Assembly: GCF_004379255.2 (NCBI RefSeq)
Contig: NW_024598720.1
Location: 186,001-250,000 of the forward strand
Origin: Salvia splendens
Lineage: Eukaryota > Streptophyta > Magnoliopsida > Lamiales > Lamiaceae
Direction: 5' to 3'
Length of the DNA: 64,000 nt
How positions within the stretch are numbered: the stretch's first letter is position 1; each line of letters opens with the position of its first letter. A model generated the notes under the pieces. It was not told the DNA's origin, did not search any database, and was given only the letters and a program-made list of their open reading frames with translations. The position numbers were made by a program, and so were the translations under genes. This document shows, piece after piece, positions 37,817 through 46,164 of this stretch.

Positions 37817-40066
37817 ATGGTCCAGCCCGGAAGGGACTCACCGGGGAAGGAGGTCAAGGGCACGAGTCCCTCTCCCTCGCCGAAATGGGTTTTCCGACCA
37901 ACTAATGCGAAACGGAATTTGAAAAAGTCAGCCACTCCCCACCCCATTAAAAACGGTGGTAATACAAAACGCAGCGCTTGTGTGCCATTGACGGAGACCG
38001 GAAGGGTGAGGAAGAAGATTGTCTTTGAGTTCGATGAGCTTATTGCCGGAACTAATGGTGGAGGTAGCGCCATTGCCGGAAAAGACGGTTGGAGCTCCCT
38101 GCCCGGGGAGAGAGAGAAGGGCCGATGGAAGAGAAAGGCACGACCTGGCCCTTTTGAAGCCAGCACCGGAGCGTTTGAGGTGGTGCCGGGAGTTCTCCCA
38201 TTACTCGCGGGGGAGCTCCGTTTCTCCATGGGACAAAAGGACGGCTCGGCCAGGCACCAGCCGGAAGTCGTGACCGGAACTCGGCTGGAGGGTGTATTAC
38301 CGGAGGTGAATGAGGCCGTTGCACAAGGGGTACTCCGGTCAACGCGCGTGGAGGCGGCTGCGAGTGCAGCTGTCTTGGACGAGGACACATCCTCGGAAAG
38401 GTATGGTGCCAACATGCTTTTTGACCCACCCACTCTTACTGCACCATTTCCGGAAAAGGATAGGCATGTACTAGCTAGTGAGACATGTGACTCCCTTATG
38501 GGTCAAAGCCTCTTGCAATTCAAATCTGGTGATGGTACAAATTTCAAGGCCGAGGATAACAATGGAGGGGGTGAGGCCGGGCTCAACGGGAAGCCGTCGG
38601 CGCCGGATAACCCGTCGGACCCGCCGGACAAGCTGCTGGACCAGGACAGGGACCAGCCGGAAATCCTACCCAAGCACTCGGCGTCTGAGGTAGGCATCGA
38701 CGTGGCCTCCCCCGTTGGGAGTCCGCCGACGTTGGGTCACTCGCTGGAATTCATCACGGACAAGGCCGCTCAAGCCGAGACCCAACCTGTTGAGCCAGAT
38801 CTAGATGAAAAGCCCGCGAACACGGGTGCCGGGCTGGATAGTGGAGGACCACCGAAATCCGACGCGGTGAACCTTGATGCTGATCACGACACGGAGATGG
38901 GGACATTCGGATGGTGTGAAGGGATCCCTTCGCTTACATTCTCAAACGAGGAAACAAAGTGCTTGGTGGACAAGGTAGGGCACGCCATTATCGGAAAGTT
39001 CTCCCACACCCTCCCAACACCACAACAAATCCAAAAATCCCTTTCCAACATCAACTTCGTCGATGGATTCAAATGGAAGTTCGTTAACGCCAAGCACATC
39101 CTAATCCAATTCCGTGATGTACGAGATTACGGCCGGATGCTCAATGGTCCCAATGGAGCGCCGGTTTGGTTTGTCGAGCATCACCCAATGCGGGTGTTCA
39201 AATGGACTCCGGAGTTCGACACATTTTTTGAGACACATATTGCCGCCGTTTGGTGTAAGGTGGTGGGACTCCCGATCCATCTCTATGACCAAGTAGCCCT
39301 CATTGCGATTGGCAAGTTGTTGGGGAAGCCAATCCAAGTGGACCATGCGACCTTCAACCAAACCCGACTCACCTTTGCTCGGATGTGTATTGAGATTGAT
39401 ATCTCGACGCCTCCACCGGTGGAGATCATTCTCAACATCCTAGGCAAAGACACTAGGTACAAGGTGGTATGGGATCGGATTCCCCTATTTTGTGCGGAAT
39501 GTAAGCATGTTGGGCACGTCAAGGAAACATGCCTTATCCTAGGGAGGAGAAAGGAGCAGGCCACCACGGATCCCACCCGACCACCACAACCCCGCCGACC
39601 CCACTCTGCGTCAAATCCCATCCGCCGGGAATGGAGGCTGAAAACTAACGTGCATGGCACCCACAACCCGGAGCCGGGCCAAGGGTCTATGCCAAAGGGG
39701 GAGACCGAGCCGGGGACACACAAAGAGAAGAGCGGTGCGGAAGCGGCTCCTAGCTTGAAAGCAACACCGAGGGTGCAAGCCCAGATAGATGACGATGGTT
39801 TCCAAGTGGTGTCTAGGAAGAAGAAAGGAAAGGTCCACGAGGGTGATGGGTACATCAGAGCTCTCCACAATGATAAGTTGCATCTTAAGGAGAACGTAGC
39901 AACGGTTACTTTTAGGGCCGACGACTCGGGTGCAAATGAGCCGGGCATTGGCTCAATGAGTGTATCATGTGGGTTCCTAAGCCGGGAAATTGAGGGCTTC
40001 ATCGAGGACCTCGATCCGGGAGGGGTTGTCCCATGTGGGGGCACCCCTATCGCGGGCCTCAACTAG
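37817..40066 (+). CDS. ORF1 protein of ORF1-only LINE, copy F (intact)
   Basis: 749 aa from ATG 37817 (MVQPGRDSPGKEV), chosen at the position of MVKSGGE in C, D and E; the frame is open slightly further upstream without another ATG. N-terminal basic block (RSACVPLTETGRVRKKIVFEFDE), long Pro/Glu/Asp-rich linker, DUF4283-like domain ~387-486 (VGHAIIGKFSHTLPTPQQIQKSL, KWKFVNAKHILIQF, HPMRVFKWTPEFDTFFE, AVWCKVVGLPIH), CCHC knuckle ~559-572 (CAECKHVGHVKETC), basic KKKGKVHEGD, and private C-terminus (GSMSVSCG, FIEDLDPGG, GTPIAGLN). Probable RNA-binding nucleoprotein. It carries no catalytic domain, so movement must depend on an ORF2 supplied by autonomous LINEs. Confidence 0.9.
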   Translation: MVQPGRDSPGKEVKGTSPSPSPKWVFRPTNAKRNLKKSATPHPIKNGGNTKRSACVPLTETGRVRKKIVFEFDELIAGTNGGGSAIAGKDGWSSLPGEREKGRWKRKARPGPFEASTGAFEVVPGVLPLLAGELRFSMGQKDGSARHQPEVVTGTRLEGVLPEVNEAVAQGVLRSTRVEAAASAAVLDEDTSSERYGANMLFDPPTLTAPFPEKDRHVLASETCDSLMGQSLLQFKSGDGTNFKAEDNNGGGEAGLNGKPSAPDNPSDPPDKLLDQDRDQPEILPKHSASEVGIDVASPVGSPPTLGHSLEFITDKAAQAETQPVEPDLDEKPANTGAGLDSGGPPKSDAVNLDADHDTEMGTFGWCEGIPSLTFSNEETKCLVDKVGHAIIGKFSHTLPTPQQIQKSLSNINFVDGFKWKFVNAKHILIQFRDVRDYGRMLNGPNGAPVWFVEHHPMRVFKWTPEFDTFFETHIAAVWCKVVGLPIHLYDQVALIAIGKLLGKPIQVDHATFNQTRLTFARMCIEIDISTPPPVEIILNILGKDTRYKVVWDRIPLFCAECKHVGHVKETCLILGRRKEQATTDPTRPPQPRRPHSASNPIRREWRLKTNVHGTHNPEPGQGSMPKGETEPGTHKEKSGAEAAPSLKATPRVQAQIDDDGFQVVSRKKKGKVHEGDGYIRALHNDKLHLKENVATVTFRADDSGANEPGIGSMSVSCGFLSREIEGFIEDLDPGGVVPCGGTPIAGLN

Positions 40067-40192
40067 GTGACGGACTTAAGTTTTTGACGATGCGATGGCT
40101 GCATCATTATAATTGTAATAGGGATGCTAAGAGTATTTAGATGACCACCCTAGTTTATTGGGAGGCCCTCGTTGTACTCTAATTGGTCGTGG

Positions 40193-40217
40193 TGAGCCGT
40201 CACTTTTGGGCGGCTCA
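40193..40217 (+). other. 3'-UTR stem-loop of ORF1-only LINE (copy F), compensatory variant
   Basis: Arms TGAGCCG and CGGCTCA with loop TCACTTTTGGG. Copies C, D and E have GAGTCG/CGACTC, and G has GAGTCG/CGGCTC (a T-G wobble). T-A has thus become C-G with an intermediate visible in G. Confidence 0.78.
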
Positions 40218-40309
40218 ATGGTTGTTTGTTTTGGCTGCAATTGCTGTTGGTAATGCACAGGTGTGGGTCCGCCTTAACCCTCCACCCTCGGGGTGCTTTT
40301 AATAAAAAA

Positions 40310-40328
40310 AAAGATTGGTCCTCTTGTA
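40310..40328. repeat. Target-site duplication of copy F, right
   Basis: Second 19-bp copy (see 37670-37688); K's 3' UTR resumes. Confidence 0.95.
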
Positions 40329-40400
40329 ATCAAGTAATGGCCTTTTGTTGATATATAGGGATGAGGGACCCACGAACCCTCCACCGTGAAAAAAAAAAAA
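40329..40400 (+). mobile_element. Element K, 3' end
   Basis: Ends ATAGGGATGAGGGACCCACG, AACCCTCCACCGTG and about twelve A. The usual second arm of the terminal hairpin (GGTG) is absent, so this copy ends prematurely. Confidence 0.85.
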
Positions 40401-40905
40401 TCACAAAGACAAAGTCTATTTTCGTATTTGATCAAAGGTGTCTTCAAATGACATGCTTACAAGCCTATTTATAGGCTAGAATGGACTCTTGAAAGTCTCA
40501 CATCATTAGTACAACTTAAGACACTTAAAAATGACTCATAATAAAAGAAAAGTAACTCCTAAGCCTTTGGTATAACTCTAGGATATCTAAAGTCAATTAT
40601 TTAACATGAAATGTAACTAAAATGGACCCTTCATTTTGGCTGCTCCAACTTGGACGAAAATGCATCATGTATCATCAATTTGGGCCTCCAAAATGTGATA
40701 TGTAGTGACTCCAAACTTCAAGCCTTGGGCTGCCCACAAACTTGAATAATATTCACCACTTGGCCCAATGTAGAATGGTCTTGTAATTGGACTTTTATTT
40801 CAACAACTAAAAGCAACATGGACTCCTTTATCTTCTTAGTTCTAGCTCTTGTAATTGGCCCACTTGGAATGATCAATGGATCCATCTTCTTGTCCTTGTA
40901 TATCA
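40401..40905 (-). repeat. Ty3/gypsy LTR, 5' part (U3) of the split LTR
   Basis: On the minus strand begins TGATATA at 40905 (inverse of TATATCA at 27507) and carries a TATA box, continuing at 27254 (plus) after the inversion and K insertion are accounted for. It contains no gene; the short open frame over 40818-41045 on plus is not coding. Confidence 0.7.
40466..40473 (-). promoter_or_regulatory. TATA box of the gypsy LTR
   Basis: TATAAATA on the minus strand, inside an inverted text (AGCCTAT ... ATAGGCT), about 440 bases into the LTR. A usual position for an LTR promoter. Confidence 0.55.
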
Positions 40906-40911
40906 GCTTGG

Positions 40912-41275
40912 GTGTGTCTCCATCAGAGGGGAAGGTGCCAACCCACTTTCCAAAGGGACATTTGTCTTCATTTCCATTTTCGGCGAGGAGACATTACCAA
41001 TTTCCAAAAGGGAGTTTGTTCCTTTTTCCACTTCGGTTATGTTGACTAACGCACCCTCCAAGGCGTCCTTTGCAGCACATGGGTCTTGTATCCTCGGTTG
41101 GTAAGGGACAAAGGAGCTTTCCAAAGGTAGTTTTTTTCCTTTATCCATTTCTGGTAACTTAGCTCTCCCAACCCCCAATTGGCCTTGGGAGTCATGTGTG
41201 CCAACGGTAAGCAATTGGGGATCATGCAAGGACATGTCTCCACTCGCACCAACGGTCGACAAGCCGCCACCGGAG
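40912..41275 (-). pseudogene. Autonomous-type ORF1 fragment, inverted relative to element M
   Basis: Minus-strand text of the ORF1 N-terminal region: KLPEMDKGKKLPLESSFVPYQ, KGTNSLLEIGNVSSPKMEMK, VPLESGLAPSPLME, resembling the repeat-like stretch before the C11 tract in FL2 (NLPNLEAGTKVDFES). At 41276 it meets plus-strand ORF2 text head to head. It is either a 5'-inverted part of M (as in twin priming) or a piece of another LINE. The gypsy LTR borders it at 40905. Confidence 0.65.
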
Positions 41276-42132
41276 GCCTTCAGATTCCAAAACATGTGGA
41301 TCTGCCATGAAAGTTTTTTGATCTTGTACATGATGCCTGGACCCAACCTACCGAGGCTAAGGGCCTGCTTAACCTCCAGATCAAGCTTGCGAGAACCAAG
41401 AAGATACTCAAGCAGTGGAATAGAGAAGTATTCGGGAACATACACGCCAATGTCAAAGAAATGGAGGACAATGTGGCCGCGGCCCAGTGCGAGTTCGAGA
41501 CAAATCCTTCGGCCGAGAATAGAGCCTTGGTGAACAAGCACATTGCTAACTAGATCCTCCTCCTCAAAATGGAGGAAGACTACTGGCGCCAGAAAGCGGC
41601 TCTCCGGTGGCTCGCGGACGGAGACAAGAACACGAGATTCTACCAAAGTTGGGTTAAACAGAAGAGGATCCGGTTACGCATCCATAGATTCTCTGTGAAT
41701 GGACTTGAAGTCACGGGTGAAAAAGAGATCAAGAGCTCGGCAGTAGACTTCTTTAAAAACCTACTTGCCCCTACATCCCCGATCCTTGAAGAACCGGATC
41801 TTAACTTGATCCATCAACTCCCACCCTCGGATCAACTAAGGGACCTCCCTAAGCCACCAGATGAGGATGAAATTAAGCGAGCTGTGTTTGATATATCCGG
41901 AAATAGAGCGCCAGGGCCGGATGGCTTCCTGGCCACCTTCTATCAATCGTGTTGGGATATTGTTGGACAAGACGGGGTGAAGGCGGTGAGACAGTTTTTC
42001 CTTGGGGCGTTCCTTCCCCGGAGCGTCACGACAACGAGCATTATCCTCATCCCCAAGAAGCTCACGCCCGAAACGTGGGGGGACTATCGCCCCATCAGCT
42101 TGTGCAATGATGTGATTAACAAAATCATAACA
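41276..42132 (+). pseudogene. Element M ORF2, first part (linker and RT start)
   Basis: From AFRFQNMWICHESF through the linker (frame broken near 41330), a TAG at 41551-41553, then open: MEEDYWRQKAALRWLADGDKNTRFYQSWVKQKR, APGPDGFLATFYQ, SIILIPKKLTPETWGDYRPISLCN, INKII. It is interrupted by N after aacaaaatcataaca and continues at 49991. The endonuclease is missing. Confidence 0.85.
42118..42132. repeat. Target-site duplication of element N, left
   Basis: aacaaaatcataaca; 49991-50005 reads aacaaaatcatcaca (14 of 15). M ORF2 codons NKII. Confidence 0.8.
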
Positions 42133-42172
42133 ATATCACAAACAAGCGTTCGTGTAAAAATGTGCTAAGAAT

Positions 42173-42202
42173 CTAGAGAGAGACGCTCTCCCTTCTCTCT
42201 AG
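42173..42202 (+). other. 5'-terminal hairpin of LINE RNA (element N)
   Basis: CTAGAGAGA pairs perfectly with TCTCTCTAG around GACGCTCTCCCT. The pyrimidine text GCTCTCCCTTCTCTCTA is common to both LINE classes in this window. Confidence 0.65.
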
Positions 42203-42374
42203 CAATCCCCCCACTTCGATTCATACCGCCGTCCATCCACACACACCCACGACCCTCCGCGACTCTTACCACGCCGACCACCACAACACCCGACCTTGCC
42301 CTTCGCTCTAAACCGTGAGCCCCCACGACCGGCCCACGAGGTCATCTTTTGGCCGGTCATTCCCTCGAACGGTC

Positions 42375-44370
42375 ATGCTGGACCCCCTCCCCCCCCCCCC
42401 CGAACCCCACCCCAGCCCCACCGGACCCCCGGACCAACTTATGGTTTTTCACTCAAGCGATGACCCAACACCAAAGATCTCGGCCAAAGAAGTGAAAATG
42501 CAAAGCAAGAATAATAGGATGAGGGCTAGGAAGAGTACGCCGGCACCTCTCACCAAAGGTCATGGCCAGAAAAGGTTCGTACCCTCCCCACTCCCGGAAG
42601 ACAAACAACATAAGAAGAAGCTCGACTTTGGAGGAGAGGAGACCTCCGAGCCCGAGACCTCTGGCCCGAGCTCCGCCCTTGATCGCCCTAAATGCAATGA
42701 GGATGGAGTCCAAATGGAGGTGGTGGTTCACGGAGATGCCCCGGCAGCTGCGGTGACGCCACCCTCCGACCATGGACCCGCCATGAGTAAGACGACCGTT
42801 GGAGGTGATGATGTCGGTTTCCTAAGTGTATCCCAAGAGGATTTGGCCGTAGTATGTGTGCCAAAAATTACATTTGGGAGTGAGATAGTCAACTTGCCCG
42901 AAATGGGCATGGGAACAAATCACCTTTCTGAAAGTGTTTTTGTCCCTTTCCAAAACCGGAAGTCACATGTGGAGCCTTGTTCATCTCTACCAATGCAGCA
43001 AATGGAGACAACAAAGAGTGATATCCTCCAAATCATAGACCTGGCCGCGGCGGAAATGCTTGATGCGACGGATCCCCACCGGCCACGGTCTACACGACGA
43101 AGGCCACCCCTCTTCCAAATAGGAGAGTAGAAGATATCGACTCATGCGTGCCTCGCATTGAGAATGGCCCATCCCTTGAAGATTTCCCACCTCTCGAAAA
43201 GGGAAGGAACCGGAAAATCTGAGCATCATTCGAAATTGGCGCAGCACTAGAGGGAACGGGATGGCCGAAGACCAAGATAATCCGCAATCCCCTTCGAGAC
43301 ATGCCCGCGCCTTCGGCCTCGGACATGCAAGCGACGGACCTGATGCGGACCGAGATGGAAATGGAAACGCAGCGGCCTCCCGACGACACCATGAACGAGA
43401 GGGACCCGAGTGAAGGTCCGCAAACCGACACAAACCTCGGGGCTAAACCGAAAGGTAATCCGATTAACAACCCCTTAGGAGGCAATACCGAGCCCGGAGT
43501 GAGGAACCCCACCAAGCCAAAATCCATGGCCGACATGGTGCGAGTGACATCGGCTTTTGAAGGCCCGCAAGTCTTTGTCCCGGAGAACATCCAAAATGTT
43601 GGCTTTGCTTCCACGTCAAACGGAGTGCCATCCATCTAGTTCTCCGGGTCAGAAATCCAAAGGTTAGCTTCATCTCTCGACCATGCTATTGTAGGTAAGT
43701 TCTCGCACTCAATCCCGGCTTCCTATCAAATCCAAAAGGCCATAGACAGTATTAAATTTTGTCGTGGCTATACTTGGAAATATATTAACGCCAAACATAT
43801 TCTTCTTCAATTTGAGGACGTGGCGGATTATGCTCGGCTCCTTAGTGGACCCAAAGGGACACCAGTGTGGTTCATTGATCGGCATCCGAAGGGAGAGCTT
43901 CTCTCTCTAACTTTGAGTGTTTGTACTGTAGAGTAGGCGGGTTGGTGCAGCAAGTAAGGTGGGATAAGATCCCGTCCTATTGTAGAGAATGTAAACATGT
44001 CGGTCACAAAAGTGAAGTTTGTTATGCTTCCGGGAAGGCGGGGACCGACCTCCAAAACGAAACTACAACGTAGCAACACCAAAACAGCCACAACATGGAG
44101 GAATAGGAGCTAAGAAGAACAATGCTGAACCGAGGCAGACCGATAATAACATGGAATGGAAACAACAAGGGAAACACAAGGGAAAGGAAAGCAACATCTG
44201 GATGAACCCGAAAGCCAATGTGCATTCGGGGGCGGAGTGGTCGGGACCGGACTTTTTGGGTGATATGCAAGGTACGGGGAGTAAGGACATGATCATCGTT
44301 GATGATGAGCAAACCCCTAAGCCAAGAGGAGTGGGTATGGCGCGGCGAGAAGTGAACCTGGCTTCGGGTG
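42375..44370 (+). pseudogene. Element N ORF1, main part (degenerate)
   Basis: ATG 42375 (MLDPLPPPPEPHPSP), RKSTPAPLTKGHGQKRFVPSP, then open to 43130; frameshifts follow. Later recognisable: MADMVRVTSAFEGPQVFVPENIQNVGF, a TAG at 43639, VGKFSHSIPASYQIQKA, YTWKYINAKHILLQFEDVADYARLLSG, FIDRHP. At ~43888 about 300 bp (FKWSPDF to the knuckle approach) are replaced by ~55 bp resembling the reverse complement of a LINE leader (AAGGGAGAGCTTCTCTC). Then YCRECKHVGHKSEVC and the basic tail, cut at 44373 by O. Confidence 0.82.
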
Positions 44371-44371
44371 A

Positions 44372-44373
<2 letters not shown>

Positions 44374-44412
<39 letters not shown>

Positions 44413-45883
44413 CAAACACCGTCATGGTGGAGGGTTCGTGGGTCCCTCATCCCTATATTTCAACAAGGCAATTAAACAGAACTTGGCCACACCCGAAAGT
44501 GGTGTGCCACCAACATTACAAGAGTAGTATGCGGTCCGATCCAACATGGTTCGGACCCCATCATACTCCCTCAAACACCACGAGCAGTTACACAGAGCTA
44601 CAGAGTAGGGAAACAGAGCAAGAAGCAAGTGAAAACAATTCTAGTCCCCGTCCCTTCCTAGGGTACGAACATGTGAAAGACCCATTTGATCCATGCGGAC
44701 GAGGTCCGCAAGCTCTCTCGGCACCGAGTCTTGTTGCATTTGTTGGCCTCTATCTCTCCCTAGTCCCATTCTCGCAAGGAAATCCGCCGCCTTGTTTCCC
44801 TCCCGGTGAATGAAGGTGGCACGGAATTTAAGTTGACGCTTAAGAAGGATCAGATGCGCCATGGCTTCCCGGGCTAGCGCCGGTCCCCATCCTGCCCCAT
44901 TAATCAATTTGATAGCTTGTTCGGCGTCTGATTCGATCCAAATAGGGAGGCCAAATTCCTTGGCGATGTTCAGCCCGTGGATCATTGCCAACAATTCCGC
45001 CTCCAGAGCCGATTGTGCTTCAAAAGGTATGCAAAAGGCCACAAGCATTTTACCCGAGAAATCGCGAATGACTCCTCCCCCTCCTGCTTTGTTGATCGCT
45101 TCATTGAAGGAACCATCCGTATTCACTTTAATCCAAGGGGGGTCCGGTGGCTCCCATTTGATCGCCATGGCGAGAGGCAATGCCCGAATGGCTTCCGCTT
45201 GTTGAGGGATGTTAATTCCAAGTTTAACTCCTCGCCAGTGCTTCGGCTTCAGGCACCCGTTTGCCATAGAATTCCGGATGTACATGTGGACCTGCCATAT
45301 TACATTGTGGGGTTTAAATCTTGTATCTTGGTGTCGGCTCCTATTCCTCTCCGACCAGATGAACCATAGGATGAGGTAGGGCATGGCTCGGCTAAGGTGC
45401 TTCCTATTCGGCTGATTGCATCTTTGCATCCAAACTTCAATTCTCGTTGGGATTGTGTCATTGATTGAGAGGCGGGGGGATGTACCTTCAAACCATTCAT
45501 CAAATTCTCTCCATACTCTACGGGCTCCGAATCCCTGAATGAAGAGGTGCTGGAGGGACTCAATGTTCGGTCGAATTGGGCAGCATTGGCACTTAGAGGC
45601 TAGCTCAATCTCCCGCCATTGAAGTTTTGTGTCAACCGGCACCCGATTGGAGAGTAGCCTCCAGATAAAGATGGCTATTGAGTTGGTGAGTCCCGCCTTC
45701 CAAACATCCCCCAAACCTTGGATGATCGGGTTTCGCCCTCGGAGTGTGTCCCATGTCGAAGCCACCGTGAATTCCCCATGCTTAGAGAGGTTCCACCTAA
45801 GGATATCCTGTTCGTCATGGAGGATCGGTGTATTAATGATGCCATCGATAACATGCTGAGGAAGGCCGGCCTGATTGTGAAGG
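44374..45883 (-). mobile_element. 5'-truncated LINE O inside N
   Basis: Minus strand: A-tail 44374-44412, terminal hairpin CACC-ATGAC-GGTG, 3' UTR with CACTTTCGGG loop and long hairpin, ORF2 C-terminal part 44641-45883. Truncated within the region before the zinc finger. 45884-45905 is unassigned filler. A possible short duplication is gggtga(c/t)c (44365-44372 and ~45924-45931), weak. Confidence 0.85.
44641..45883 (-). pseudogene. ORF2 C-terminal fragment (LINE O), open frame
   Basis: About 410 codons open to the stop at 44641: ILHDEQDILRWNLSKHGEF, TNSIAIFIWRLLSNRVPVDTKLQW, cysteine cluster CQCCPIRPN, WREFDEWFEG, and RNase H with VNTDGSFNE, LEAELLAMIHGL, WIESDAEQAI, HREGNKAADFLARMG. All four acidic RNase H residues are present and no lesion was seen, but there is no RT or endonuclease and the start is missing. 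Confidence 0.88.
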
Positions 45884-45905
45884 CTATTTTAAACCCTTTG
45901 CTTTA

Positions 45906-46160
45906 GAGAAAACCGAGGCACAAGGGTGATCAAGTCACATGAGTACCAATCGATATTTCTCCCTCATGGCTCGAGAGAACTTTATGGAGAATGATATGGA
46001 AGATGAGGAAAATTTGGAAGATACCATTTCTCACAATGAAAAAGATGATGGAGCCAATCCCGCCCTTTTGGAGGCCGCGGCACCTCATGGAGGAAATGAC
46101 CTTCAAATCATTGAATTCCAAGGGGGGCGTCAATCCCGCCAAGTACGAACTTCTCTTGTT
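45906..46160 (+). pseudogene. Element N ORF1, C-terminal end after O
   Basis: MSTNRYFSLMARENFMENDMEDEENLED followed by acidic text and IIEFQGGRQSR, matching the ORF1 tail of FL2 and K. The TAA/ATG spacing of other copies is kept at the DNA level (TTAATCATG), but this frame runs past it. Confidence 0.78.
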
Positions 46161-46164
46161 AATC

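Larger units (their letters stand above)
37689..40309 (+). mobile_element. ORF1-only LINE, copy F (complete, intact ORF1)
   Basis: Plus strand, 2.62 kb between perfect 19-bp duplications. The leader contains TAGAGAAGCTCCCACATCTCTCTAG, the ORF1 ATG is at 37817 and its stop at 40066. The 3' UTR has the hairpin 40193-40217 and terminal hairpin CACCC-TCG-GGGTG, then a short A-rich tail (40303-40309). No ORF2. The ORF1 sequence is the most divergent of the six. It is the best candidate for a functional ORF1-only element in this window. Confidence 0.93.

Noticed and set aside
37666..38433. Minus-strand 255-codon frame opposite the start of copy F ORF1
   Set aside because: It is antisense to the intact 749-aa ORF1 and lacks recognisable content.
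44365..45931. Firm target-site duplication for LINE O
   Set aside because: Only eight bases with one mismatch (gggtgacc/gggtgatc), too short to claim.
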